Positions 1-9,092 of a DNA stretch of 64,000 nucleotides are shown one piece after another (within the stretch, counting starts at the first letter, position 1; each line of letters opens with the position of its first letter). The position numbers were made by a program, and so were the translations under genes. The notes below the pieces were generated by a model. The model had not been told where the DNA came from. It was given only the letters and a program-made list of their open reading frames with translations, and did no database searches. Source of the stretch: an uncultured Winogradskyella sp. (GTDB lineage: Bacteria; Bacteroidota; Bacteroidia; Flavobacteriales; Flavobacteriaceae); the NCBI RefSeq assembly GCF_947498345.1, contig NZ_CANMJY010000001.1:310001-374000 (forward strand). Direction: 5' to 3'.

Positions 1-2
1 AC

Positions 3-176
3 CAATCAAGCAATTGGACAATATGGCTAAAAGCCTATAAATACGCATTGAATGTATTTATAATAACTCGACTTTCTTTTTACGAAGTATCAGGTATATT
101 GATACCATATGATTTCTCAAAACGTGTTTTAAATACGGCACTTATAATGTTAAACTATTTAGAAGAAGATGTATAA
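3..176 (+). CDS. C-terminal fragment of an upstream CDS of unknown function (5' end outside window)
   Basis: Frame 3 is open from the window edge to TAA at 174-176 (…SNWTIWLKAYKYALNVFIITRLSFYEVSGILIPYDFSKRVLNTALIMLNYLEEDV*). It overlaps the next ATG at 169 by 8 nt, which suggests translational coupling. Confidence 0.6.
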   Translation, partial: QSSNWTIWLKAYKYALNVFIITRLSFYEVSGILIPYDFSKRVLNTALIMLNYLEEDV

Positions 177-684
177 TTTTTTCCAGCATATAGAAATAGT
201 TTTATTACCCCTAATGATATCTAATATGACACATATGGTAGTTATTAAAAGAAATTATTTTCCGTATTTAAAACTTCCTATTTCTAAAAAAGCCTTTGGG
301 TCTAATAAAACATGGAGAGGATTCATTTTTATTCCCATCGCAAATGCTATAATATTACTAGCTATAGATTTAACTTCTTATTTAAATATAGTTAACCCTT
401 TACGTTTAGGTTTAACACTTGGCATAGCATATATGTTCTTTGAGTTGCCAAATTCTTTTATTAAACGAAGATTAAGAATAAAATCTGGAGAACAAAGTCA
501 ATCTAACAAAATATTATTTTCATTAATTGACAAAACTGATTCTGCATTTGGTGTAAACCTAATCTATTACTTAATGGGTTTTGTGAATCTTAAATACGCC
601 ATAGTCTTATTTGTTTGTAGTAGTTTAACTCATGTTTTAATGAGTAAACTGTTAGTGCGATTCAAACTAAAAAAATCATTTTAA
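169..684 (+). CDS. CDP-archaeol synthase-like (CarS / DUF46 family) integral membrane protein
   Basis: Motifs FGSNKTWRGF, SFIKRRLRIKSGEQ and LIDKTDSAFG match the CarS pattern (GDGKTWRGF, SFIKRRLGIKRG, DQLDF). Multiple hydrophobic segments. Confidence 0.75.
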   Translation: MYNFFQHIEIVLLPLMISNMTHMVVIKRNYFPYLKLPISKKAFGSNKTWRGFIFIPIANAIILLAIDLTSYLNIVNPLRLGLTLGIAYMFFELPNSFIKRRLRIKSGEQSQSNKILFSLIDKTDSAFGVNLIYYLMGFVNLKYAIVLFVCSSLTHVLMSKLLVRFKLKKSF

Positions 685-687
685 CTT

Positions 688-1263
688 ATGGGAAAAGAAA
701 GTATATACAACATCCCAAATTTTTTAAGCTTCTATAGATTAATAACATTTCCTTTAATCATATGGTTTATATATTCGGGTAAAGAAAATTTATTTGCCGT
801 GTTTTTATGTGTCAACTTAGTTACAGATATTTTAGATGGTTTAATAGCTCGTTTGTTTAATTTAAAAACAAAATTTGGTGCCAAGTTAGATTCGCTAGCA
901 GATAATGGCACCTTTATTGCCGCCTTTATAGGCATATTTACATTTAAAGTTGATGCGTTATCCCAATCCATTTGGATGCTTTGGTTATTTATTGCATTTT
1001 TTGTTTTAGGGTTGCTAATATCATTTATTAAATTTAAACAATACCCGAGTTTACATTTATATACAACTAAGATAGGAGGGTATATTCAAGGTATATTTAT
1101 ATTCATTTTGTTCGCTTGGTGTTACAACGAATATCTGTTCTATCTTGCTATGCTTCTTGGGTATATTTCACATATTGAAGAAATCACTATTCTTTTAATT
1201 TCTAAACAAATGAAGACTGATGCAAAAGGCCTTTATTGGGTGCTTAAAGAAAGAAAAAAATAA
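688..1263 (+). CDS. CDP-alcohol phosphatidyltransferase family protein
   Basis: LVTDILDGLIARLFNLKTKFGAKLDSLADNGTF matches the DG-x2-AR-x8-G-x3-D-x3-D family motif. NIPNFLSFYRL N-terminus is typical of PgsA/PssA-like proteins. Confidence 0.9.
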   Translation: MGKESIYNIPNFLSFYRLITFPLIIWFIYSGKENLFAVFLCVNLVTDILDGLIARLFNLKTKFGAKLDSLADNGTFIAAFIGIFTFKVDALSQSIWMLWLFIAFFVLGLLISFIKFKQYPSLHLYTTKIGGYIQGIFIFILFAWCYNEYLFYLAMLLGYISHIEEITILLISKQMKTDAKGLYWVLKERKK

Positions 1264-1273
1264 CTATTATTTT

Positions 1274-1678
1274 ATGGTTTATATATTTTACAAACAATCA
1301 GAATTTGTACGCATGCTTGTGATTGCAATTTTAGGAGCAATTTTAGGATTTATTACATACGAGATTATATACTACCTAAACCCTCTTTCTCCAAAAGCTA
1401 CCATAAGTTGGACCATAGCGTTTTTAGTTGGAGTTATAAGGCAACATGCCTTACACAGACATTTTACATTTCTCAATAAAGCTCCTTATTTTAAGAGTTT
1501 GTATAAAGCATATATAGTAGATTTAGGGGTTTTAATATTTAGTTCTGCATTAAATTGGTTTCTTATAGAAACCTTATACTTAAACCATAGATTGACATGG
1601 TTAATATGTCTACTTTTATCGTCTCTTATTAGTATGATATTTCTTCGAAATTATATTTTTAAAAAACCTATTAAATAA
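1274..1678 (+). CDS. GtrA-like membrane protein
   Basis: Small four-TM protein with VGVIRQHALHRHFTF, resembling the GtrA N-R-x-W-x-F-like segment. The ORF track starts at 1220, but ATG 1274 just after the previous stop is more plausible. Confidence 0.6.
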   Translation: MVYIFYKQSEFVRMLVIAILGAILGFITYEIIYYLNPLSPKATISWTIAFLVGVIRQHALHRHFTFLNKAPYFKSLYKAYIVDLGVLIFSSALNWFLIETLYLNHRLTWLICLLLSSLISMIFLRNYIFKKPIK

Positions 1679-1720
1679 TATAAAGTAATTCCATACGTAA
1701 TGCTTTATATCTAAGAACAA

Positions 1721-1750
1721 AAAAGCCCATCAAAATTTTGATGGGCTTTT
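1721..1750. terminator. Bidirectional intrinsic terminator between gtrA-like (+) and pnp (-)
   Basis: Perfect palindrome AAAAGCCCATCAAAATTTTGATGGGCTTTT with flanking A/T tracts. Confidence 0.9.
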
Positions 1751-1773
1751 TACATATTAAGATTTTAAAAGAA

Positions 1774-4032
1774 TTAATCTTCTTTTTTCTCTTCTCTTGG
1801 CTTTCTATCGTCTCTGCGATTATCTCTGTTGCGATTATCGCGTCCACGATTGTCTCTACCTCTGTTGTTGTTACCGCCTCGGTTATTATCTCTTGGAGGT
1901 CTTGGTTGCCAGCCTTCAGGCTTTGGTAAAATAGCTTTACGAGATACTTTTTCTTTTCGAGTTCTAGAATCTACACCAAAGTATTTTACATCAAAAACAT
2001 CTCCCATATTTACAACATCAGATACATTTTCTGTGCGCTCCCAAGCTAACTCAGATACGTGTAATAAGACTTCGTTTCCTGGTGCTTCTGTATATTCTAC
2101 AACAGCTCCAAAATCAAGCATTTTTATCACTTTAACTTCATAAATACTACCTACTTCAGGTTTAAATAATAAAGCATCAATTTTGGCCATAACAGCATCA
2201 ATACCTTTACTACCAACACCAAGTACTTCAACAATACCTTCTTCAGTCACAGGATCTTCATTGATAACAATAGTAGTTTCTGTTTCCTTTTGTAATTCTT
2301 GTATTACTTTTCCGCCGGGACCTATTAAAGCGCCAATAAATTCGTTAGGAATACGTCTTGTAACCATAGTAGGAGCATGATCTTTAACATCTGCATTAGG
2401 CTCAGCTATAGTATCTGTTAATTTACTTAAGATATGTAAACGACCATCACGAGCTTGTTTTAGTGCGTTGACTAAAATTTCGTAAGACAATCCTTTTACT
2501 TTAATATCCATTTGGCAAGCAGTAATACCATCAGCAGTACCAGTAACTTTAAAATCCATATCTCCTAAGTGATCTTCGTCACCTAAAATATCCGATAATA
2601 CAGCATATTTATCACCTTCAGAGATTAATCCCATGGCAATACCAGAAACTGGTTTCTTTAATTGTACGCCAGCATCCATCAATGCCATTGTACCAGAACA
2701 TACGGTTGCCATAGAAGAAGAGCCGTTAGATTCTAATACCTCAGATACAACACGTACAGTATAAGGACAATCTTCTGGTACCATACCTTTAAGCGCACGT
2801 TGTGCTAAGTTACCATGACCGACTTCTCGACGGGATGTTCCACGGATTGGTCTAGCCTCACCTGTTGAAAATGGCGGGAAGTTATAGTGTAAATAGAAAC
2901 GTTCTTCACCTTCAAAAGATGGCATATCTATTTGGTTTGCTTCGCGAGATGTTCCTAGAGTAACCGTAGCTAATGCCTGAGTTTCTCCACGTGTAAAGAT
3001 TGCAGAACCATGTGTAGAAGGTAAATAATCCACTTCACACCATATTGGTCTAATATCTGTTGTTTGACGACCATCTAAACGTAAACCTTCATTTAAGGTT
3101 AAATCTCTAATAGCAGTTTTCTGTGCTTTAGCAACATACTTATGAATAAGTTTTCCTAAATCGTCTTGTTCCTCTTCTGAGAATGAATTAAAAACTTCTT
3201 CTTTAATTTCGGAGAAAGCAGCACCTCTTTCATGCTTAGAAGAACCTGCTTTAGCAATAGCATACGTTTTATCGTATACCATATCATGAATTTTTTGAGC
3301 TAAATCTTCATCAGTGCGTTCAGGGTCGTATTCGCGAGTTTCTTTTTTACCAACTGCTTCGGCTAAACGAATTTGAGCAGCGCATTGTACTTTAATAGCT
3401 TCATGGGCAGCTTTGATAGCTTCAGTCATTTCTTCTTCAGAAATTTCATCCATTTCACCTTCAACCATCATCACTGAATCAGCAGAAGCACCAATCATCA
3501 TATCTATGTCTGATTCTGCTAATTGCGCTCTGGTTGGGTTAATGACAAACTCTCCATTTACTCTTGCAACCCTAACTTCAGATATAGCACATTCAAACGG
3601 GAAATCTGATAATTGAATAGCAGCTGAAGCAGCTAAGCCTGCCATAGCGTCTGGCATAACATCATCATCATGCGACATCAACTGAATCATAACTTGAGTT
3701 TCTGCATGATAATCTTTTGGAAATAATGGACGTAATACACGATCTACTAAACGCATCGTTAATACTTCGCCATCACTAGGTCTAGCTTCTCTTTTAAAGA
3801 AACCACCTGGATATCGACCAGCTGCAGCAAACTTTTCTCTGTAATCTACCGTTAAAGGTAAAAAGTCTACATCTGCAGAATGGTAATTGGAAACTACTGT
3901 ACATAATAACATACATTTTCCTGATTGTACAACAACAGAACCATGAGCCTGTTTTGCTAATTTTCCGGTTTCGATAGAGATTTCTCTACCATCACCTAGG
4001 TCAATGACCTCTCTGTAAGTCTTTGGAATCAT
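1774..4032 (-). CDS. pnp: Polyribonucleotide nucleotidyltransferase (PNPase)
   Basis: 752 aa with RNase PH domains, KH ([19 protein letters not shown]) and S1 domain ([20 protein letters not shown]). Arg/Asn/Asp-rich C-terminal tail. Confidence 0.98.
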   Translation of the reverse strand: MIPKTYREVIDLGDGREISIETGKLAKQAHGSVVVQSGKCMLLCTVVSNYHSADVDFLPLTVDYREKFAAAGRYPGGFFKREARPSDGEVLTMRLVDRVLRPLFPKDYHAETQVMIQLMSHDDDVMPDAMAGLAASAAIQLSDFPFECAISEVRVARVNGEFVINPTRAQLAESDIDMMIGASADSVMMVEGEMDEISEEEMTEAIKAAHEAIKVQCAAQIRLAEAVGKKETREYDPERTDEDLAQKIHDMVYDKTYAIAKAGSSKHERGAAFSEIKEEVFNSFSEEEQDDLGKLIHKYVAKAQKTAIRDLTLNEGLRLDGRQTTDIRPIWCEVDYLPSTHGSAIFTRGETQALATVTLGTSREANQIDMPSFEGEERFYLHYNFPPFSTGEARPIRGTSRREVGHGNLAQRALKGMVPEDCPYTVRVVSEVLESNGSSSMATVCSGTMALMDAGVQLKKPVSGIAMGLISEGDKYAVLSDILGDEDHLGDMDFKVTGTADGITACQMDIKVKGLSYEILVNALKQARDGRLHILSKLTDTIAEPNADVKDHAPTMVTRRIPNEFIGALIGPGGKVIQELQKETETTIVINEDPVTEEGIVEVLGVGSKGIDAVMAKIDALLFKPEVGSIYEVKVIKMLDFGAVVEYTEAPGNEVLLHVSELAWERTENVSDVVNMGDVFDVKYFGVDSRTRKEKVSRKAILPKPEGWQPRPPRDNNRGGNNNRGRDNRGRDNRNRDNRRDDRKPREEKKED

Positions 4033-4225
4033 AAATATTTTTAATTCGTGCTTTGATGTTAAGCCATCAAGGCCTTGTTAAACAATGGTCGTTGTGTTGT
4101 TGTGTAGTGTGTTGCTATGACCAATGAAAAACTGTGTAAGCTTCTTCAATTCCGAATTTTATACGCTTTCGATTGCGTTATTTTAATTTGACTTCGTTCA
4201 GAAAACAAAGTTTCTATGTGTGTAA

Positions 4226-4250
4226 TAAAAAACCACGCAAAAAGCGTGGT
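4226..4250 (-). terminator. Intrinsic terminator downstream of rpsO
   Basis: ACCACGC-aaaaa-GCGTGGT stem with A-run at 4226-4231 (U-run on the minus strand). Confidence 0.85.
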
Positions 4251-4263
4251 CTTTATATTGAGA

Positions 4264-4533
4264 TTATTTTCTTAATCCTAATTCTTTTACTATCGCACGA
4301 TATCTTAAGATATCTTTCTTAGTTAAATAGTCTAGTAATGCACGACGCTTACCTACTAATTTTACTAATGAACGCTCAGTGTTGTAATCTTTACGGTTCT
4401 TTTTTAAGTGCTCTGTTAAGTGGTCAATTCTTGCAGTAAACAATGCAATTTGCCCTTCAGCAGAACCTGTGTCCTTTTCATTTTTACCGTGTTTTTTGAA
4501 AAGTTTTTCTTTTGCTTTTTGATCTAAATACAT
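4264..4533 (-). CDS. rpsO: 30S ribosomal protein S15
   Basis: 89 aa; DTGSAEGQIALFTARIDHLTEHLKKNRKDYNTERSLVKLVGKRRALLDYL is a canonical S15 sequence. Confidence 0.98.
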   Translation of the reverse strand: MYLDQKAKEKLFKKHGKNEKDTGSAEGQIALFTARIDHLTEHLKKNRKDYNTERSLVKLVGKRRALLDYLTKKDILRYRAIVKELGLRK

Positions 4534-4716
4534 GCTAATATTATTGTAAATGATTTTTATGTACTATGAAAGATTTTCTTTCAAGCGGCAAATATAGTAC
4601 TTTTTTGTGATTTGTGGTTTTTTTTGTAACTTTTAATCTGTAATTCAATGTTTTAATTTAGTCTCCCCTTGACTAATTATGAGCTTTCACCTAATTAATC
4701 CTTAAAATCTAAAAGG

Positions 4717-5823
4717 ATGAAAGCTGCAGACCTAGATTACAATTTTTCTAATGCCCACGATGTACTAGATCGGGTCTTTAATAATACATATAATGGCATT
4801 GCTGTTGTTAATTTAGATGGGAACTGGTTAAAAGTTAATGAAAGTGTTTGTGATTTGTTCGGTTATACTAGACCTGAGCTTTTTAACATGGATATAAATA
4901 ATATTGTTTATGTTGAAGATCTAGGTGTACATGAGAGAAAATATGAAAAACTGATTCATGGTAAAATAAATAAGTACCGTGTGAAACAGCGTTATTTTCA
5001 TAAGGATGGTACAATGTTATGGGTGTTAATTTACGTTTCTTTAGTGTATTTTAAGGAGGGCAAACCTTATATGATTTGGCAGTTTAATGATGTGACCAAT
5101 AGACAAAAAAATCAAGACAAACTAAAAGCAATGCTTAATGTTGTTAAAGAGCAAAATGAGCGGCTAACATCTTTTGCTAATATAGTTACTCATAATTTAA
5201 GATCTCATTCGGGTAACTTATCAACTATAACTGAATTTATAGAAGAAGATTTTTGCAATCAAAGTAATAATGAGAATCTATTATTATTAAAAAAAGCTGT
5301 TGTTAATTTACAAGAAACAGTTTCTCATTTAACAGAAGTAGCAAAAATAAGGGAGATTGAGCCTTCAAAAATGAAAAAACTCAATCTCTATGATTATGTA
5401 GAGAAGGCGATGTATAACATTATTGCTATGGCACAAAATGCTAATGCCATAATTTATAATGAAATTAATGAAACACACTATGTAAAAGCTATTCCTGCAT
5501 ATTTAGATAGTATAGTTCTTAATTTTCTTACCAATGCTATTAAGTATAAATCTGATGCGAGAACACCAATTATTGAACTCACGTCTTATATTAAAAATCA
5601 ATATGTTGTTTTTTTGATAAAAGACAATGGTTTAGGTATCGATATGAAAAAATACGGAGATAAACTCTTTAAGATGTATAAGACGTTTCACTATAATGAA
5701 GATGCTATTGGCATAGGTCTGTTTATTACTAAAAACCATATTGAATCTTTAGGAGGAAAAGTAGAAGTAAAGAGTGAAGTAGATGTTGGTACAGAGTTTT
5801 CAATTTATTTTAAGAATGCATAG
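4717..5823 (+). CDS. PAS-domain sensor histidine kinase
   Basis: PAS (GIAVVNLDGNWLKVNESVCDLFGYT), PAC region, H-box FANIVTHNLRSHSGN, N-box NFLTNAIKYKS, G-boxes DNGLGID and GIGLFITK. No TM helix evident. Confidence 0.9.
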   Translation: MKAADLDYNFSNAHDVLDRVFNNTYNGIAVVNLDGNWLKVNESVCDLFGYTRPELFNMDINNIVYVEDLGVHERKYEKLIHGKINKYRVKQRYFHKDGTMLWVLIYVSLVYFKEGKPYMIWQFNDVTNRQKNQDKLKAMLNVVKEQNERLTSFANIVTHNLRSHSGNLSTITEFIEEDFCNQSNNENLLLLKKAVVNLQETVSHLTEVAKIREIEPSKMKKLNLYDYVEKAMYNIIAMAQNANAIIYNEINETHYVKAIPAYLDSIVLNFLTNAIKYKSDARTPIIELTSYIKNQYVVFLIKDNGLGIDMKKYGDKLFKMYKTFHYNEDAIGIGLFITKNHIESLGGKVEVKSEVDVGTEFSIYFKNA

Positions 5824-5894
5824 AAGAATTTAAGTGATTAAACCTTTTTATTATTAATAGGTCTTAAAAACATATTAACAATAAAAAAGTAATC

Positions 5895-6767
5895 ATGAAG
5901 AATTTTAGAGCACTTAGAAAAGCAACTTTAAACCTAGCTGTTTTAGGTTTAATCTTTACATCTTGTAGTGATAATAATGAAACTACAACATCAGAAACCG
6001 AAGCAGAGGACATTCTAGAAATTCAGCGTTCTGCCGAAATAGACCAAATAGATACCGTTTTAGGGGATTTAATTATTGATGCTTATGAAGAACAAGAATT
6101 AACAGCAGATAGAGTTCAATATAATGAATATGGATCTGATAGAATGGAATACTCTAGAGATATTCCAGATTGTGTAATTATTACTGTTGTGGCACAACAA
6201 GGCTTCAGGCAAGTTACTTTAGATTTTGGTAGTGAAGGCTGTATTATTAATGAACATTTAATACAGGGGCAAATAACTTTTGATTATACAAGAAACCCGG
6301 AAGCACAGGAAATATTGATTAATTATAATTTGGTTGACTTTTATTTTGATGCTAAAAATGTTATTGCTAGTCGTTCAATTTTGAAGGAATTATCTAATGA
6401 AAATGGGAATCCCCAATTTACACACGATTTAAGCATTACTGTAATTTGGCCAAACGGAGTACAAGCATCTAGAGAGGGTACAAGAATTAGAGAATGGGTT
6501 GAAGGTTTTGGAAGCGGAATATTTAGCGACAATGTTTTTGAGATTACAGGAGATTGTACAGCAATATTTGTCAATGGTAATACACATACTTATGAAATAT
6601 TAACCCCTTTACGCAGAGAGGTAATATGTTATTATTTTGTAAGTGGAAGTTTTGATGCACAGCGTACTAATTTTGGTGGTGTCTTTGATTTTGGTAACGG
6701 TGATTGCGATAACCAAGCTACCTTTACTTTTAATAATGGTGCAGAAATACCTATTACCTTAAATTAA
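5895..6767 (+). CDS. Hypothetical lipoprotein
   Basis: Signal peptide with lipobox LIFTSC at the N-terminus. No recognised domain. Confidence 0.75.
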   Translation: MKNFRALRKATLNLAVLGLIFTSCSDNNETTTSETEAEDILEIQRSAEIDQIDTVLGDLIIDAYEEQELTADRVQYNEYGSDRMEYSRDIPDCVIITVVAQQGFRQVTLDFGSEGCIINEHLIQGQITFDYTRNPEAQEILINYNLVDFYFDAKNVIASRSILKELSNENGNPQFTHDLSITVIWPNGVQASREGTRIREWVEGFGSGIFSDNVFEITGDCTAIFVNGNTHTYEILTPLRREVICYYFVSGSFDAQRTNFGGVFDFGNGDCDNQATFTFNNGAEIPITLN

Positions 6768-6785
6768 TTGTTTAGTTGATTGCAT

Positions 6786-6819
6786 AAAAAAAGCGAGCAA
6801 AAACAGCTCACTTTTTTTA
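6786..6819. terminator. Likely intrinsic terminator between 5895-6767 (+) and accD (-)
   Basis: AAAAAAAGCGAGC … GCTCACTTTTTTT near-perfect stem with T-run. Confidence 0.75.
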
Positions 6820-7674
6820 TGCTCTTAAAGGTTGATTCTTTATTAAATCAATATATAAGTTTACTTTTTGTTTTAACTCTTTACGATGTGTAATAAAATC
6901 TAGAAATCCATGTTCTAATAAAAATTCAGAAGTTTGAAAACCTTCAGGCAACTCTTGACCTGTAGTATCTCTAACTACTCTTGGGCCTGCAAAACCTATT
7001 AATGCACCAGGTTCAGAGATATTAATATCTCCAAGCATTGCAAACGAAGCTGTTGTTCCACCAGTAGTTGGATCTGTGCATAAAGAGATATAAGGAATTT
7101 TAGCATCCGCTAACTGTGCTAACTTTGCTGAGGTCTTTGCCAATTGCATTAAGGATAATGCTGCTTCCATCATACGTGCTCCACCAGATTTACTAATAAT
7201 CATAAATGGGGTTTTCTTTTTCAAGGCATAATCTGCTGCTCTGGCAATTTTTTCACCTACAACACTACCCATTGAACCACCGATAAAACTAAAATCCATA
7301 CATGCAATTACCAAATCTTGTCCATTAGATTTACCAACAGCAGTACGAACAGCATCCTTTAATTTAGTTTTTGCTTGTGCAGCTTTTAAACGATCAGGAT
7401 ACTTCTTAGTATCTACAAATTTTAGCGGATCCTTAGAAGTAAGGTTAGCATCGAGTTCCTTGTAAGTATTGTCATCGAAAAGAATCTCAAAATATTCATT
7501 ACTACCTATTCTTACATGGTAACCATCCTCAGGACTCACATAAAAATTTTGTTCTAATTCTTTAGTGTCTATGATTTTACCAGTTGGAGACTTATACCAA
7601 AGTCCTTTAGGAGTATCTTTTTTTTCTTCTGTCGACGTTTGAATTCCTTTATCTTTTCTTTTAAACCAAGCCAT
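6817..7674 (-). CDS. accD: Acetyl-CoA carboxylase carboxyltransferase subunit beta
   Basis: [55 protein letters not shown]. Confidence 0.97.
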   Translation of the reverse strand: MAWFKRKDKGIQTSTEEKKDTPKGLWYKSPTGKIIDTKELEQNFYVSPEDGYHVRIGSNEYFEILFDDNTYKELDANLTSKDPLKFVDTKKYPDRLKAAQAKTKLKDAVRTAVGKSNGQDLVIACMDFSFIGGSMGSVVGEKIARAADYALKKKTPFMIISKSGGARMMEAALSLMQLAKTSAKLAQLADAKIPYISLCTDPTTGGTTASFAMLGDINISEPGALIGFAGPRVVRDTTGQELPEGFQTSEFLLEHGFLDFITHRKELKQKVNLYIDLIKNQPLRA

Positions 7675-7860
7675 ATTGATTTATAGTTTTTGACCCCATA
7701 GACTATGCTTAGGGGAGGTTTTACGATTTAAGATATTGAAAAATCTTTAATCGTTGTTTTAGTTAGTTGTTAAGTGCAAATGTAAAACATATAAAATTAC
7801 TACTTTATTAATTAAATCCAAAAATGGAAAACTAATAGAAGATTAATTTCTATGTACTTA

Positions 7861-7900
7861 AAAAACCCATTAAAACTATAAGAAGTTTAATGGGGTTTAT
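7861..7900 (-). terminator. Intrinsic terminator downstream of fbaA
   Basis: AAACCCATTAAAACT … AGTTTAATGGGGTTT imperfect stem with A-run on the 3' side of the minus strand. Confidence 0.7.
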
Positions 7901-7913
7901 GATGTTAGGTATA

Positions 7914-8981
7914 TTATAATGTATCTACGTTATTTAAATCTTCAAAAGCTTTTTTAAGTCGTTCTACAAAAGCTTGTTCGCCTTTACGTAACCATACTCT
8001 TGGGTCATAATATTTTTTATTTGGTACATCATCACCATCTGGATTACCAATCTGAGTTTGTAAATACTCTTTTTTATCTTGTACATAGTCTCTTACTCCG
8101 CTTAAAAAAGCCCATTGCATATCAGTGTCGATATTCATTTTAATAACTCCGTACCCAATAGCTTCTCTAATTTCTTCTACAGTAGAACCAGACCCACCAT
8201 GAAAAACAAAATCTATATGATTGTGCGGGAGATTATGTTTTTGAGATAAAAACTCTTGAGAGTTTCTTAATATTTTAGGTGTTAATTTTACATTTCCAGG
8301 TCTGTAAACACCATGCACATTACCAAAAGCTGCAGCAATAGTAAATTGGTCACTGATTTTACTCAATTCTTCATAAGCATAAGCAACTTCTTCTGGTTGC
8401 GTATATAATTTTGAGGCATCAACGTCACTATTATCAACTCCATCTTCTTCACCACCTGTAATACCCAATTCAATCTCTAATGTCATACCCATTTTGCTCA
8501 TGCGTTTTAGGTATTGCTTACAGATTTCGATATTTTCTTCGATAGGTTCTTCAGACAAATCAATCATGTGTGAGCTGTAAAGTGACTTTCCAGTTTCTTT
8601 AAAATGTTGTTCACTAGCATCTAATAAACCGTCAATCCATGGTAATAATTTTTTAGCACAATGATCTGTATGCAAAATTACTGGTACACCATAGGCTTCC
8701 GCCATGTGATGTACATGCTTAGCTCCGGCTATGGAACCAGCAATAGCTCCTTCTTGATTTTCATTTCCTAATCCTTTTCCGGCATTAAATTGTGCACCTC
8801 CGTTAGAAAATTGAATAATTACTGGTGCATTTAACGCTTTAGCGGTTTCTAAAACGGCATTAATTGAGTTAGATCCTATTACGTTTACTGCAGGTAGAGC
8901 AAAGCCTTTTTCTTTAGCGAGTTGAAAAATTTCCTGAACTTCTTGTCCTGTAGCAACTCCAGGTTTTATATTATGACTCAT
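7914..8981 (-). CDS. fbaA: Class II fructose-bisphosphate aldolase
   Basis: 355 aa; VPVILHTDHCAKKLLPWIDGLLD, VFHGGSGSTVEEI, GVIKMNIDTDMQWAF. Confidence 0.97.
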   Translation of the reverse strand: MSHNIKPGVATGQEVQEIFQLAKEKGFALPAVNVIGSNSINAVLETAKALNAPVIIQFSNGGAQFNAGKGLGNENQEGAIAGSIAGAKHVHHMAEAYGVPVILHTDHCAKKLLPWIDGLLDASEQHFKETGKSLYSSHMIDLSEEPIEENIEICKQYLKRMSKMGMTLEIELGITGGEEDGVDNSDVDASKLYTQPEEVAYAYEELSKISDQFTIAAAFGNVHGVYRPGNVKLTPKILRNSQEFLSQKHNLPHNHIDFVFHGGSGSTVEEIREAIGYGVIKMNIDTDMQWAFLSGVRDYVQDKKEYLQTQIGNPDGDDVPNKKYYDPRVWLRKGEQAFVERLKKAFEDLNNVDTL

Positions 8982-9092
8982 AATTTTTATGATTGAAATT
9001 AGACTTCAAAAATACATAAATTTTAAATATGTATTTGTTGAAGAATGCTATTAAATACCGAAAACGATGTAGTTTTTTAAGTGTAATTAAAC

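Noticed and set aside
1721-1750. Perfect palindromes (here and at 23248-23289, 29563-29592) considered as mobile-element ends
   Set aside because: Each sits between convergent genes with A/T runs on both sides, fitting bidirectional intrinsic terminators.
1829-2143. 104-aa plus-strand ORF over the pnp 3' end
   Set aside because: Leu/Pro/Arg low complexity arises from the antisense of the PNPase RG/RD-rich tail.
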